Source: Streptomyces sp. NBC_01304 (GTDB lineage Bacteria > Actinomycetota > Actinomycetes > Streptomycetales > Streptomycetaceae). Taken from it: a stretch of DNA of 64,000 nt. The notes beneath the pieces are model-generated. The model searched no databases. It saw nothing but the letters and a program-made list of their open reading frames with translations, and had not been told where the DNA came from. Location of the stretch: contig NZ_CP109055.1 of the NCBI RefSeq assembly GCF_035975855.1, positions 2,790,001 through 2,854,000 of the forward strand. The letters run 5' to 3'. Both the position numbers and the translations under genes were made by a program. Positions 1 through 7,420 of the stretch are shown one piece after another; position 1 is the first letter of the stretch; the number at the start of each line of letters is the position of its first letter.

Positions 1-269
1 TCGGTCGTCCACCGCGCCGAGCTCTCCGCCTCCTCGACGGTGATGGCACGTCCGGTACGCAGAGTCCGGACGCAGTCGTCGAATACGAGGCCGACCTGCA
101 GCTCGCAGAACCGCCGTCCCGACGGGTGCCGCAGCATGGAATTCTCTCGCTCCTGTAACAGCGAGATGAATCTTTCGGCGATTTCGGAGCGACGCTTGGT
201 CAAAGCATCAACTACACCGGGAGAGCCCCCCTTTGGGTGTGGCTCATCCACCTTTTCATTGACAGCCAT
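1..269 (-). CDS. N-terminal part of an unidentified protein (cut by window edge)
   Basis: This reading frame starts with ATG at 269 and runs off the left edge, so only about 89 residues are visible, beginning MAVNEKVDEPHPKGG. The start is supported by a GGGGGAG Shine-Dalgarno sequence 4-5 bases upstream. The visible part is soluble and alpha-helical in character (ALTKRRSEIAERFISLLQ), with no recognisable motif, signal peptide or membrane segment. One leucine is encoded by TTA (complement of 156-158), the rare codon that in Streptomyces depends on the bldA tRNA. The first 500 bases also look less GC-rich than the rest of the window. I do not recognise the family; a regulator with a helical N-terminal sensory domain is possible but is only a guess. 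Confidence 0.6.
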   Translation of the reverse strand, partial: MAVNEKVDEPHPKGGSPGVVDALTKRRSEIAERFISLLQERENSMLRHPSGRRFCELQVGLVFDDCVRTLRTGRAITVEEAESSARWTT

Positions 270-596
270 AACTCCCCCTGTCCATGGCCACCGCAATACT
301 TTCGAGGCTATCAAGATCCTCTGGGCGCCAACGGTGAGCTAGGTACGCGTATTGCAAAGAGTGCACTCCGCAAGGCGTCGATCATGTACCTATGACCCGA
401 TTCCGCCGTACGAATGTGACCTGGAGCACTTGGCGGACGAAATCCTGATTCCACTTCACGGAACCCCTATCCAAACCGCCCGTGATGACCGCGAGTTGGA
501 CGTGCCTGTCCCGAGATAAAGCTCCGCTAGTTCACCCATGGACGGGGAATGCGCCGTCACCGGCCCCGACCGCCCCACGGGCACCCGGAGCCGGGT
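270..596. other. Intergenic region, 327 bp
   Basis: No convincing gene is present. The region upstream of the truncated leftward gene contains a perfect 10-bp palindrome GAGTGCACTC at 359-368, a possible operator. Near the right end, ACCCGGAGCCGGGT (about 583-596) is a short hairpin just beyond the stop of the PAP2 gene and may help end its transcript. Base composition is less GC-rich than in the flanking operons. Confidence 0.4.
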
Positions 597-1943
597 TCAG
601 ACCAGTTCGGGCTGCGGCTCCGCCACCGGCTGCCGCGCCGGTGCGGTCTTCGGCTCCCACAGGTTGGTGGTGCGTACGTAGCCGTAGATCACCGACGCCG
701 TCACCAGCAGGAGGAGCGGCCCGAAGAGCCACGGGTAGCGGGCCATCTCCATCGGCAGATAGCGGTACGAGACCAGGAGCGCGGCGAAGACCGTCGTGCC
801 GTACGCGACGAGCTGGATGCCCGACCGGTCCCAGCCGCGCGCCTGCGAGCGCAGGCCCGCCTCGATGGTGAGGGTGAACACCACGCCGGCGAGGATGTCC
901 ACGCCGTAGTGGTAGCCGAATCCCAGCGTCGCGCTCAGCGTCGCGACCAGCCAGAACGTGCCCGCGTAGCGCAGCGCCCGGGGCGCCTGGCGGGAATGGA
1001 TGAAGATCGCGGTGGCCCACGCCGTGTGCAGGCTGGGCATGCAGTTGCGCGGGGTGAAGTCGTTGAACGGGAGATGCTGCGGGACGGTGACCGACGGCAG
1101 CACGTCGGGCCACAGGTTGGCCACCGCCCACTGGCCGCCCTGGCTGCCGAACGCGTAGACCGGACCGACCACCGGGAAGATCATGTAGATCGCCGGACCG
1201 AACAGGCCGATGACGATGAACGTACGCACCAGATGGTGACGCGGGAAGCTGCGCTCCTTCGCCACGTTGCGCAGCTGGTAGAACGCGATGACGACCGCGG
1301 CCACCGTGAGCTGGGTGTAGACCCAGTGGAGGATGTTCCAGGGGACCGGGCCTGCGGCCTCGAGCAGCCGGCCGACCAGCCACGACGGGTTGGCCAGCGC
1401 GTGATCGGCGGCCGCCAGGTACTCGTCGAGCACGGTCGGGCGGGTCGTCGACGTGATGAGCAGCCAGATGTTGCCCGTCTTGCGGGCGACGAGAAGCAGC
1501 ATGCCCAGGCCGACGCCCTTGAGCAACAGGACGCGTTCCCGGCCGGCGCGGTGCGTGAACGCCATGACCACGCAGGCCAGCATCACCCACAGCGGGCCGG
1601 TGCCGAGCGTGGTCTTCGCGTCGAAGATCAGTCGGACCAGCAACAGGACGACATCGATGCCGACCGCGACACCGAGCGCGGTGAAGCGTTCCCGCCAGGT
1701 GAAGACCACCGTCATCAAGGCCATGCTGACGTACATCAGCGGCCACGATTCCGGTTCGAAGATCAGCTGCTGCATCTCCACGCCGGGGTGGCCGATGATC
1801 GGTCCCCCGCCGTAGCGACGCTCGGCGAACTCCATCGCGACGAAGAATCCGAGGGACGCCACCAGCGCCACCCCGGCCCACAGCATCACCCGCGGCCGAC
1901 GCCACGCGGCGAAGTCAGTTCTGCGGTCTATTCGCGAAGTCAC
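597..1943 (-). CDS. PAP2-superfamily membrane phosphatase (Aur1/inositol-phosphotransferase-like)
   Basis: A 448-residue polytopic membrane protein with about ten hydrophobic segments. Two phosphatase signatures of the PAP2 superfamily are visible: CMPSLHTAWA near residue 300 and GYHYGVDILAG near residue 346, which supply the catalytic histidines and aspartate. The classical first motif (KX6RP) is not obvious, as in the Aur1/Ipt1-like branch. Such enzymes remove or transfer phosphate-linked head groups of lipids at the outer face of the membrane. I chose GTG at 1943 because GGGGAG lies 8 bases upstream; a longer version from a TTG at 1964 lacks a good ribosome-binding site. It is transcribed toward the left, downstream of the two-component system. 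The substrate cannot be told from sequence. Confidence 0.85.
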   Translation of the reverse strand: MTSRIDRRTDFAAWRRPRVMLWAGVALVASLGFFVAMEFAERRYGGGPIIGHPGVEMQQLIFEPESWPLMYVSMALMTVVFTWRERFTALGVAVGIDVVLLLVRLIFDAKTTLGTGPLWVMLACVVMAFTHRAGRERVLLLKGVGLGMLLLVARKTGNIWLLITSTTRPTVLDEYLAAADHALANPSWLVGRLLEAAGPVPWNILHWVYTQLTVAAVVIAFYQLRNVAKERSFPRHHLVRTFIVIGLFGPAIYMIFPVVGPVYAFGSQGGQWAVANLWPDVLPSVTVPQHLPFNDFTPRNCMPSLHTAWATAIFIHSRQAPRALRYAGTFWLVATLSATLGFGYHYGVDILAGVVFTLTIEAGLRSQARGWDRSGIQLVAYGTTVFAALLVSYRYLPMEMARYPWLFGPLLLLVTASVIYGYVRTTNLWEPKTAPARQPVAEPQPELV

Positions 1944-2160
1944 CCGCGATGCTCCCCGTATCAATGTTTTGGCCAGTTGTTGGATTTTGGGTCAGACAGT
2001 GTTCTGAGCCCGATCATGTTAGTCGAGCAGCGGGGTGGGCCTGCTCCTCGGTGGTCCCCCGTTCAGCGGCAGCCCGGCACAGCGTAGAAGATGTGGCGGG
2101 CGGCGGGCATCCCGGTGAACGGCACCTTGCCCGGAATCGGCCGGGCGGCCCGGCAACCGC

Positions 2161-2238
2161 GGGGAGTCCAGGAAGCCGCAAGGAGTTCAGGAAGCCGCAG
2201 GGGGTTCAGGAACCCGCAGGGAGTTCAGGAACCCGCGG
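2161..2238. repeat. Four tandem ~19-bp repeats at the 3' end of the histidine kinase gene
   Basis: Four consecutive imperfect copies of GGAGTTCAGGAAGCCGCAG run from 2161 to about 2238. The array crosses the kinase stop codon at 2225-2227, so the last copy is partly coding. Two copies contain GGGTTC-AG-GAACCC, a 6-bp hairpin that could act as a weak transcription stop after the kinase. Confidence 0.7.
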
Positions 2239-3343
2239 TGGGCAGCGTCACCTCGAAGCAGCAGCCGCCGACCACATTGCGTACGGCAGCCCTGCCCCGG
2301 TGGGCCTCGACGATGCCGCGCACGATGGCGAGACCCAGGCCCGCCCCGGCGGGAGGGGTGCGGGCGTGGTTGCCGCGCCAGCCGGTGTCGAAGACCCGGG
2401 GCAGGTCCTCCTCGGGGATGCCGCCGCAGCCGTCGGTGACGGAGACGACCACGCCGTCCCCGTCCGGCGAGCGGTGCGCGGCGACCGCGACCGTGCCGTC
2501 GGCGGGAGTGCGGCGGATCGCGTTGATCAGGAGGTTGCCGAGGACGCGGCTCATCTCCTTGCTGTCGACCTCCACGGGCAGCGCGTCGATCCGGTCGCCG
2601 ACGAGGCGTACGCCGTGCTCGCGGGCCAGCGGGTCCACGCCGGCGAGGGCGTCGCCGACCAGGTCGTACACGGAGATGCGGGACGGGGTGAGGGCGAGGG
2701 AGCCCGCGTGGATGCGGGAGAGCTCGAAGAGGTCGCCGACCATGGAGTTCAGGTGCTCGACCTCCATGCGGATCTGGCGGAGGTAGCGGTCGGGGTCGGC
2801 GGCGACGCCGTCCTCCAGCGCCTCGGCCATGGCGCGCAGGCCGGCGAGGGGGGTGCGCAGGTCGTGGGAGATCCAGGCGACGAGCTCGCGCCGTGAGCTC
2901 TCCAGGGCGCGTTCGCGTTCGCGCGAGGCGTCCAGTTTGGCACTGGTGGCCTCCAACTCGCGGCTCAGCGCGGCGAGTTCGGCGGTGCCGTGACCGGCGG
3001 GCGCGGCGAAGCTGCCGCCGTCCCCGAAGGAGCGGGCCGCGACGGTGAGCGCCTGGCTGCGGGCCACCACCCAGCGGCCGAGCAGCAGCGCGGTGGCCAG
3101 GGAGACCACCGCGGCCATCGCCACGACGATCATGACCACGTTCAGGTCGTGCCGGGACAGGAACATCTCCCAGGCCACCGCGAGCGTGCCGGCGAGCATC
3201 GCGAGGACGGCGACGGCGGCGACCACGGTCAGCGACACCGTGAGCGAGCGATGCCTCAGCAGACGCAGGGCGAGCGCGCCGAGCAGCCCGACGCAGGCGG
3301 CACCGGCGAAGGCGAACAGGGCGATGAGAAGGATGTCCTGCAC
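2225..3343 (-). CDS. Two-component sensor histidine kinase
   Basis: A 372-residue membrane histidine kinase. Two transmembrane segments occupy roughly residues 3-28 and 30-100. A HisKA region follows with the phosphorylatable histidine in WISHDLRTPLAGLRAM near residue 155. The ATPase domain has NLLINAIRR (N box), GCGGIPEEDLPRVF and GAGLGLAIVRGIVEAH (G boxes). The gene follows its response regulator directly. A TTG at 3352 overlaps the regulator stop, but GTG at 3343 has GGGAG 8 bases upstream and is the better start. The signal sensed is unknown. The C-terminus sits in a tandem repeat, so its exact end may vary between strains. Confidence 0.9.
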   Translation of the reverse strand: MQDILLIALFAFAGAACVGLLGALALRLLRHRSLTVSLTVVAAVAVLAMLAGTLAVAWEMFLSRHDLNVVMIVVAMAAVVSLATALLLGRWVVARSQALTVAARSFGDGGSFAAPAGHGTAELAALSRELEATSAKLDASRERERALESSRRELVAWISHDLRTPLAGLRAMAEALEDGVAADPDRYLRQIRMEVEHLNSMVGDLFELSRIHAGSLALTPSRISVYDLVGDALAGVDPLAREHGVRLVGDRIDALPVEVDSKEMSRVLGNLLINAIRRTPADGTVAVAAHRSPDGDGVVVSVTDGCGGIPEEDLPRVFDTGWRGNHARTPPAGAGLGLAIVRGIVEAHRGRAAVRNVVGGCCFEVTLPTAGS

Positions 3344-3348
3344 GACGG

Positions 3349-4284
3349 TCAACGCTCCCGGGGTGAAGGTGACCCGGCGGCGTCACCGGGGTCGGGGTCG
3401 GGGTCGGCTGCCAGGGGTTCGGTATCGGGGTCGGCTGCCAGGGGTTCGGTATCGGGGTCGGCTGCCAGGGGTTCGGCATCGGAACCGGCTGCCAGGGGTT
3501 CGGCATCGGAACCGGGTGCCAGGGTTACCGCACCCTCGGCACGCTCCCCGCCCGCACCCTGCTCCGCGCCCGCGCTGCCGAGCGAGCCGAACCGGTACCC
3601 CACCCCCCACACCGTCCGGATGAGCCGGGGCGAGGCCGGGTCGTCCTCGATCTTGCCGCGCAGCCTGCGGATGTGGACGGTGACCGTCGACAGGTCGCCG
3701 AAGTCCCAGCCCCACACCTCCCGCATCAGCTCTTCGCGCGTGAACGCCCGGTCGGGGTGGCGCAGGAAGAAGGTGAGCAGGTCGAACTCCCGTACCGTCA
3801 GGGCGAGTTCGGCACCGTCCTTGGTGGCGCGGCGGGCCGCCGGGTCGACCCGCAGGGCCGCCGCGGTGAGCAGGGCCGGGGGCCCGGGGTCCGGCGGGGC
3901 CGCCGCGGAGTGGGCCCGGCGCAGCACCGACTCGACCCGCAGGACGAGCTCACGCGGGCTGAAGGGCTTCGTCACGTAGTCGTCGGCGCCTATCTCCAGG
4001 CCGAGGATGCGGTCCTCCTCGTCGCCGCGCGCCGTCAGCATGATCACGGGGACGGGGCCCTGCTCGCGCAGCCTGCGGCACACCTCGAAGCCGCTCATCC
4101 CCGGCAGCATCAGGTCGAGGACGACCAGGTCGGGGCGGTGGGCGGCGGCGCGGTCGAGTGCGGAGCGCCCCTCGTCGGCCCGGTCGACGGCGTACCCGGC
4201 CCGGGTCAGATAGCCCGAGACGACCTCGGCCACCGTGGGGTCGTCGTCGACGACCAGCACGTGCCCGCGCGTTGCGTTCTCCAT
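3349..4284 (-). CDS. OmpR-family response regulator with repetitive C-terminal tail
   Basis: A 311-residue regulator. The receiver domain spans residues 7-120 with acidic pocket DDD (13-15), phospho-acceptor Asp57 in VVLDLMLPG and the conserved lysine in VTKPFSPREL. A winged-helix DNA-binding domain follows (LTVREFDLLTFFL, SLTR-type wing VHIRRLRGKIEDDP, ending VWGVGYRF). Regulators of this family usually end there. This one carries about 60 extra residues made of a nine-residue unit (DPDTEPLAA and variants). It precedes and nearly overlaps the kinase, so the two form an operon. It is divergent from the glycosyltransferase operon 160 bases away, a plausible target. Confidence 0.9.
   Translation of the reverse strand: MENATRGHVLVVDDDPTVAEVVSGYLTRAGYAVDRADEGRSALDRAAAHRPDLVVLDLMLPGMSGFEVCRRLREQGPVPVIMLTARGDEEDRILGLEIGADDYVTKPFSPRELVLRVESVLRRAHSAAAPPDPGPPALLTAAALRVDPAARRATKDGAELALTVREFDLLTFFLRHPDRAFTREELMREVWGWDFGDLSTVTVHIRRLRGKIEDDPASPRLIRTVWGVGYRFGSLGSAGAEQGAGGERAEGAVTLAPGSDAEPLAAGSDAEPLAADPDTEPLAADPDTEPLAADPDPDPGDAAGSPSPRER
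3384..3530. repeat. 27-bp tandem repeat inside the response-regulator gene
   Basis: About five copies of a 27-bp unit built around GCTGCCAGGGGTTCGG. Because 27 is a multiple of three, unit gain or loss keeps the reading frame and only changes the length of the acidic, proline-containing tail of the regulator. Confidence 0.85.
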
Positions 4285-4444
4285 CCGGGACCTCCCGCTT
4301 TCCGGCCGTACGTCCGGCCCACGACAACCTTCGCACCCGCCCCCACCTCAGGGGCACGGCCCTTCGGCCCTCGGCGGCGGACGTCCCCGTTTCGTAAGAA
4401 CCTCAAGTCCGAAATGCCCCTTTCGTATTCGTAGGGTGAGTGGC

Positions 4445-5185
4445 ATGCCCCACTTCCCCGCAGCGGACGCCACCCGTCCGACACCACCGCCTGCCGTACG
4501 TGCCGACGTCGTGCTGCCCTGCCTCGACGAGGCCGCCGCGCTGCCCTGGGTGCTCTCCCGCATCCCGGCCGGCTGGCGCGCGATCGTCGTGGACAACGGC
4601 TCCACCGACGGCTCCGCCGCGCTCGCCCGCTCCCTCGGCGCGACGGTCGTGGCCGAACCGCGCCGCGGCTTCGGCGCGGCCTGCCACACCGGGCTGCAGG
4701 CCTCCGACGCGGAGTTCGTCTGCTTCTGCGACTGCGACGGCTCCCTCGATCCGGGGCTGCTGCCGGGTCTGGTGGAGTACGTCGCCGAAGGCGCGGCCGA
4801 CCTGGTCCTCGGGCGGCGCCGCCCCGAGGGCGCGGGGGCGTGGCCGGCCCATGCACGGGCGGGGAACCTGGCGCTGGCACGGATGCTGCGGCGACGTACC
4901 GGACTGCGGCTGCGCGACCTGGGCCCGATGCGGGCCGCACGCCGCACGCAGCTCCTCGCTCTCGGCCTCACCGACCGCCGCAGCGGCTACCCGCTGCAGA
5001 TGGTGGTCCGCGCGTCCGACGCGGGCCTGCGCGTGACCGAAACCGATGTGCCCTACCTGCCCCGCACCGGAAAGTCCAAGGTCACCGGCACCTGGCGCGG
5101 CACCTGGCAGGCGGTGCACGACATGCGCGAGGTGCTGCGGGAGCCCTCCGTGGGATCCGGGGCGGGAGCGGGGGCCGGACGATGA
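4445..5185 (+). CDS. Family 2 glycosyltransferase
   Basis: A 246-residue GT-A fold transferase of the dolichyl-phosphate-mannose-synthase-like type, without membrane anchor. The nucleotide-binding start is VVLPCLDEAAALPWVL, followed by VVDNGSTDGSAALAR and the metal-binding DXD in FCDCDGSLDPG. Such enzymes transfer a sugar from an activated nucleotide donor to a lipid or other acceptor at the cytoplasmic membrane. ATG at 4445 is preceded by GGGTGAG. The stop overlaps the next start (ATGA), so this is the first gene of a three-gene operon. Donor and acceptor cannot be inferred. Confidence 0.88.
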   Translation: MPHFPAADATRPTPPPAVRADVVLPCLDEAAALPWVLSRIPAGWRAIVVDNGSTDGSAALARSLGATVVAEPRRGFGAACHTGLQASDAEFVCFCDCDGSLDPGLLPGLVEYVAEGAADLVLGRRRPEGAGAWPAHARAGNLALARMLRRRTGLRLRDLGPMRAARRTQLLALGLTDRRSGYPLQMVVRASDAGLRVTETDVPYLPRTGKSKVTGTWRGTWQAVHDMREVLREPSVGSGAGAGAGR

Positions 5186-6267
5186 GCGAGGACACCGCGA
5201 GCAGCGGCGCGCGAGGCGAGAGCAGAGCGGGCCTGAGCAGCACGGGCGAGAACAGCACGGGCCTCAGCAGCACAGGCGAGAACAGCGCGGACCCCAGCAG
5301 CACGGCCGAGAACAGCTCGGGCGAGAGCAGAGCGGACCTCAGCAGAGCGGGCGAGCGCAGCGCGGGCGACCGCAAGGCGCAGGAAAGCATCACCCGTCCC
5401 GCACACGACGACCCCGGCCCGGACGAGGGCGCGCAACGCGCCCGCACAACGAGCCGATACAGCACACACCACGGCGCCCAACCCACACACCACGCCCCTG
5501 CCCCTGCCCCTGCCCCTGCCCCTGCCCCCGCCCCCGCCCCTGCCCCCGACCACGACACCCCGCCCGTCGGCGCGACCGGCCAAGACACGCCGCACCACGA
5601 CGCACGACCCTCGCGCCCCACGCCCGGAAGCCCCGGCACCACAACCCTCCTCGTGATCGCGAAGGAGCCCCTGCCCGGCCGGGTCAAGACCCGGCTCACC
5701 CCGCCCTTCACCCCCGTCGAGGCCGCCCGCCTCGCCGAGGCCGCGCTCGCGGACACCCTCGCGGTCGTCCGCACCTTGCCGGCCCGCCGCCGGATCCTCG
5801 TCCTCGACGGGCGGCCCGGGCCCTGGCTGCCGCCGGGCTTCGACGTCGTGCCGCAGTGTCCGGGCGGGCTCGACGAGCGCCTCGCCGCCGCCTTCGGCGC
5901 CTGCACCGGGCCCGCCCTGCTCATCGGCATGGACACCCCGCAGATCACCCCCGCCCTGCTCGCCCCCGCGCTGGCCGCGGACGCCTGGCGGGACTGCGAC
6001 GCCTTCTTCGGTCCCGCCGAGGACGGCGGGTTCTGGGCCCTCGGCCTCGCCGCTCCCGATCCGGACCTGCTGCGCGGCGTGCCGATGTCGGTGCCCGAGA
6101 CGGGTGGCGCCCAGCGCCGTCGGCTGACCGAGGCCGGACTGCGGGTGCGGGATCTGCCGCCGCTGCGGGACGTCGACACGGCCGCCGATGCCGCGTACGT
6201 CGCCGCCGGGGCCCCGCACGGACGCTTCGCCGCCGTCTTCGCCGGCCTCACGGCGGTCGCCCGATGA
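5182..6267 (+). CDS. DUF2064 glycosyltransferase-like protein with low-complexity N-terminus
   Basis: A 361-residue protein. The C-terminal 210 residues form a DUF2064 domain (TIGR04282-type transferase): LLVIAKEPLPGRVKTRLTPP at the start, LLIGMDTPQITPALL and GPAEDGGFWALGL further on, which resembles nucleotidyl- and glycosyltransferase GT-A folds. About 150 residues precede it: Ser/Gly/Glu repeats (STGENS), then a run of Ala-Pro pairs. This N-terminal region is probably disordered and unusual for the family. It overlaps the upstream transferase by ATGA and the downstream methyltransferase by ATGA, so translation is coupled. A start close to the DUF2064 domain cannot be excluded, but the overlapping ATG fits operon structure best. 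Confidence 0.8.
   Translation: MSEDTASSGARGESRAGLSSTGENSTGLSSTGENSADPSSTAENSSGESRADLSRAGERSAGDRKAQESITRPAHDDPGPDEGAQRARTTSRYSTHHGAQPTHHAPAPAPAPAPAPAPAPAPDHDTPPVGATGQDTPHHDARPSRPTPGSPGTTTLLVIAKEPLPGRVKTRLTPPFTPVEAARLAEAALADTLAVVRTLPARRRILVLDGRPGPWLPPGFDVVPQCPGGLDERLAAAFGACTGPALLIGMDTPQITPALLAPALAADAWRDCDAFFGPAEDGGFWALGLAAPDPDLLRGVPMSVPETGGAQRRRLTEAGLRVRDLPPLRDVDTAADAAYVAAGAPHGRFAAVFAGLTAVAR
5215..5380. repeat. Degenerate in-frame repeats (STGENS) in the DUF2064 gene
   Basis: Imperfect repeats of about 30 bp around CAGCACGGGCGAGAACAG encode Ser-Thr-Gly-Glu-Asn-Ser units. They give an acidic, hydrophilic and probably unstructured segment. Confidence 0.6.
5500..5555. repeat. CCCCTG hexanucleotide microsatellite
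   Basis: About nine contiguous units of CCCCTG/CCCCCG encode consecutive Ala-Pro pairs in the DUF2064 gene. Unit changes by slippage would be in frame. Confidence 0.85.
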
Positions 6268-7070
6268 GCACCGCCACCACACCAAGCGCCGGCACCAGTA
6301 CCAGCACCCCGACAGGCGACCATGCCACCGTCTCCTGGTCCGCCGACCCCTACGTACACGCCCTGCGCACCGGCCGCGGCCCCCTCTTCCTGCGCCGTTC
6401 CGACGGCTGGCTGCTGCCCCTCGACGTCGAACGCTGGTGCGCGGGCGCGGATGCCGCCGACGAGTTGGCGCTGCGCCACTGCGAGGGCACCGTGCTCGAC
6501 ATCGGCTGCGGCCCCGGACGCCTGGTCGCGGCGCTCGCCGCGAGCGGTCGCCGGGCGCTCGGCATCGACGTCAGCGAGGCAGCGGTGGCCCGTACCCGGC
6601 GGCTCGGCGGCTCGGCCCTGCGGCGCGACGTCTTCGATTCCCTTCCGGGAGAGGGCCGTTGGGGTACGGCGTTGCTGCTCGACGGCAATGTGGGCATCGG
6701 CGGCGACCCGCACGCCCTCCTGGTCCGGGCCGCCGAACTGCTCGCGCCCGGCGGACTGCTGATCGCCGAGACCGCGCCGCTCGACGTGGACGAACGGGTC
6801 CGGGTCCGCATCGACGACGGCCGGGGCCGCGAGGGCCGCCTCTTCGCCTGGGCCCGCCTCGGCACGGCCGCCCTGCTCGGCCACGCCCTCCCGCTCGGCT
6901 GGCACCCGGTCGATCAGTGGGAGGCGGACGGCCGCCCCTTCGTGGCGCTGCGCCGCCCCCACCACGTACGGACGGCCGGCCCAAGCCCCGACATCGCGAA
7001 CAGGCAGACGGTGACCGCCAGCCAGCGATCCAGGAACACCTCGGCGGACAGCCCGGTAGACCTCTCGTAA
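6264..7070 (+). CDS. Class I SAM-dependent methyltransferase
   Basis: A 268-residue methyltransferase. The SAM-binding glycine-rich motif is VLDIGCGPGRLVAAL, followed by acidic RALGIDVSEAAV and later PGGLLIAETAPLDVDE. It is the third gene of the operon with the GT2 and DUF2064 transferases (ATGA overlap). The recognisable fold ends near FVALRRP at about 6955. The remaining 35-40 residues read through the 3' end of the convergent membrane-protein gene, giving about 157 bp of antisense overlap. The tail looks non-homologous and may come from loss of an original stop. Substrate unknown; a sugar or lipid intermediate made by its operon partners is plausible. Confidence 0.85.
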   Translation: MSTATTPSAGTSTSTPTGDHATVSWSADPYVHALRTGRGPLFLRRSDGWLLPLDVERWCAGADAADELALRHCEGTVLDIGCGPGRLVAALAASGRRALGIDVSEAAVARTRRLGGSALRRDVFDSLPGEGRWGTALLLDGNVGIGGDPHALLVRAAELLAPGGLLIAETAPLDVDERVRVRIDDGRGREGRLFAWARLGTAALLGHALPLGWHPVDQWEADGRPFVALRRPHHVRTAGPSPDIANRQTVTASQRSRNTSADSPVDLS

Positions 7071-7420
7071 CGCCGCGCCGACTGCCGGGTGATCAGCGGG
7101 AACCACACCAGCAGGAGCAGCCCGGACAACGCGGCCGGCACCCGGACGAAGTTCACCAGCCCGGAGCGGGTGCCCAACGCGAGCCGTACACCCCGGTCCA
7201 CGAGCGCGTACGCCGGCAGCAGCAGGAGGTCATGCACGAGCGCGGCCCCGACCAGCCACGCCCCGATCGCGAGCCAGTCGCCTTCGAGGAGCCGCACGCC
7301 CGCGTATCCCGCAACCCCGAACGAACCGAGCAGCAGGGCGAGTTGGAGCGGACCCTCGCCGTACCAACGCCCGAATCGCTGACCCAACCGCTTCCAGAAC
7401 CTCTTCCCGTGCCCGCTCAT
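6914..7420 (-). CDS. Small integral membrane protein
   Basis: A 168-residue protein with about four hydrophobic helices (LALLLGSFGVAGYAGV, IGAWLVGAALVHDLLLLP, VPAALSGLLLLVWFPL, WLAVTVCLFAMSGL) and a basic N-terminus. No catalytic motif is apparent and I do not recognise a named family. ATG at 7420 overlaps the stop of the molybdopterin oxidoreductase (ATGA), so it is translated with that gene and may be a membrane partner of it. Its 3' end overlaps the convergent methyltransferase. Confidence 0.75.
   Translation of the reverse strand: MSGHGKRFWKRLGQRFGRWYGEGPLQLALLLGSFGVAGYAGVRLLEGDWLAIGAWLVGAALVHDLLLLPAYALVDRGVRLALGTRSGLVNFVRVPAALSGLLLLVWFPLITRQSARRYERSTGLSAEVFLDRWLAVTVCLFAMSGLGPAVRTWWGRRSATKGRPSASH

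Noticed and set aside
549..2087. 512-codon plus-strand frame opposite the PAP2 gene
   Set aside because: The composition is Arg/Asp/Gln-rich without any fold or ribosome-binding site; the opposite strand encodes clear membrane helices and PAP2 motifs.
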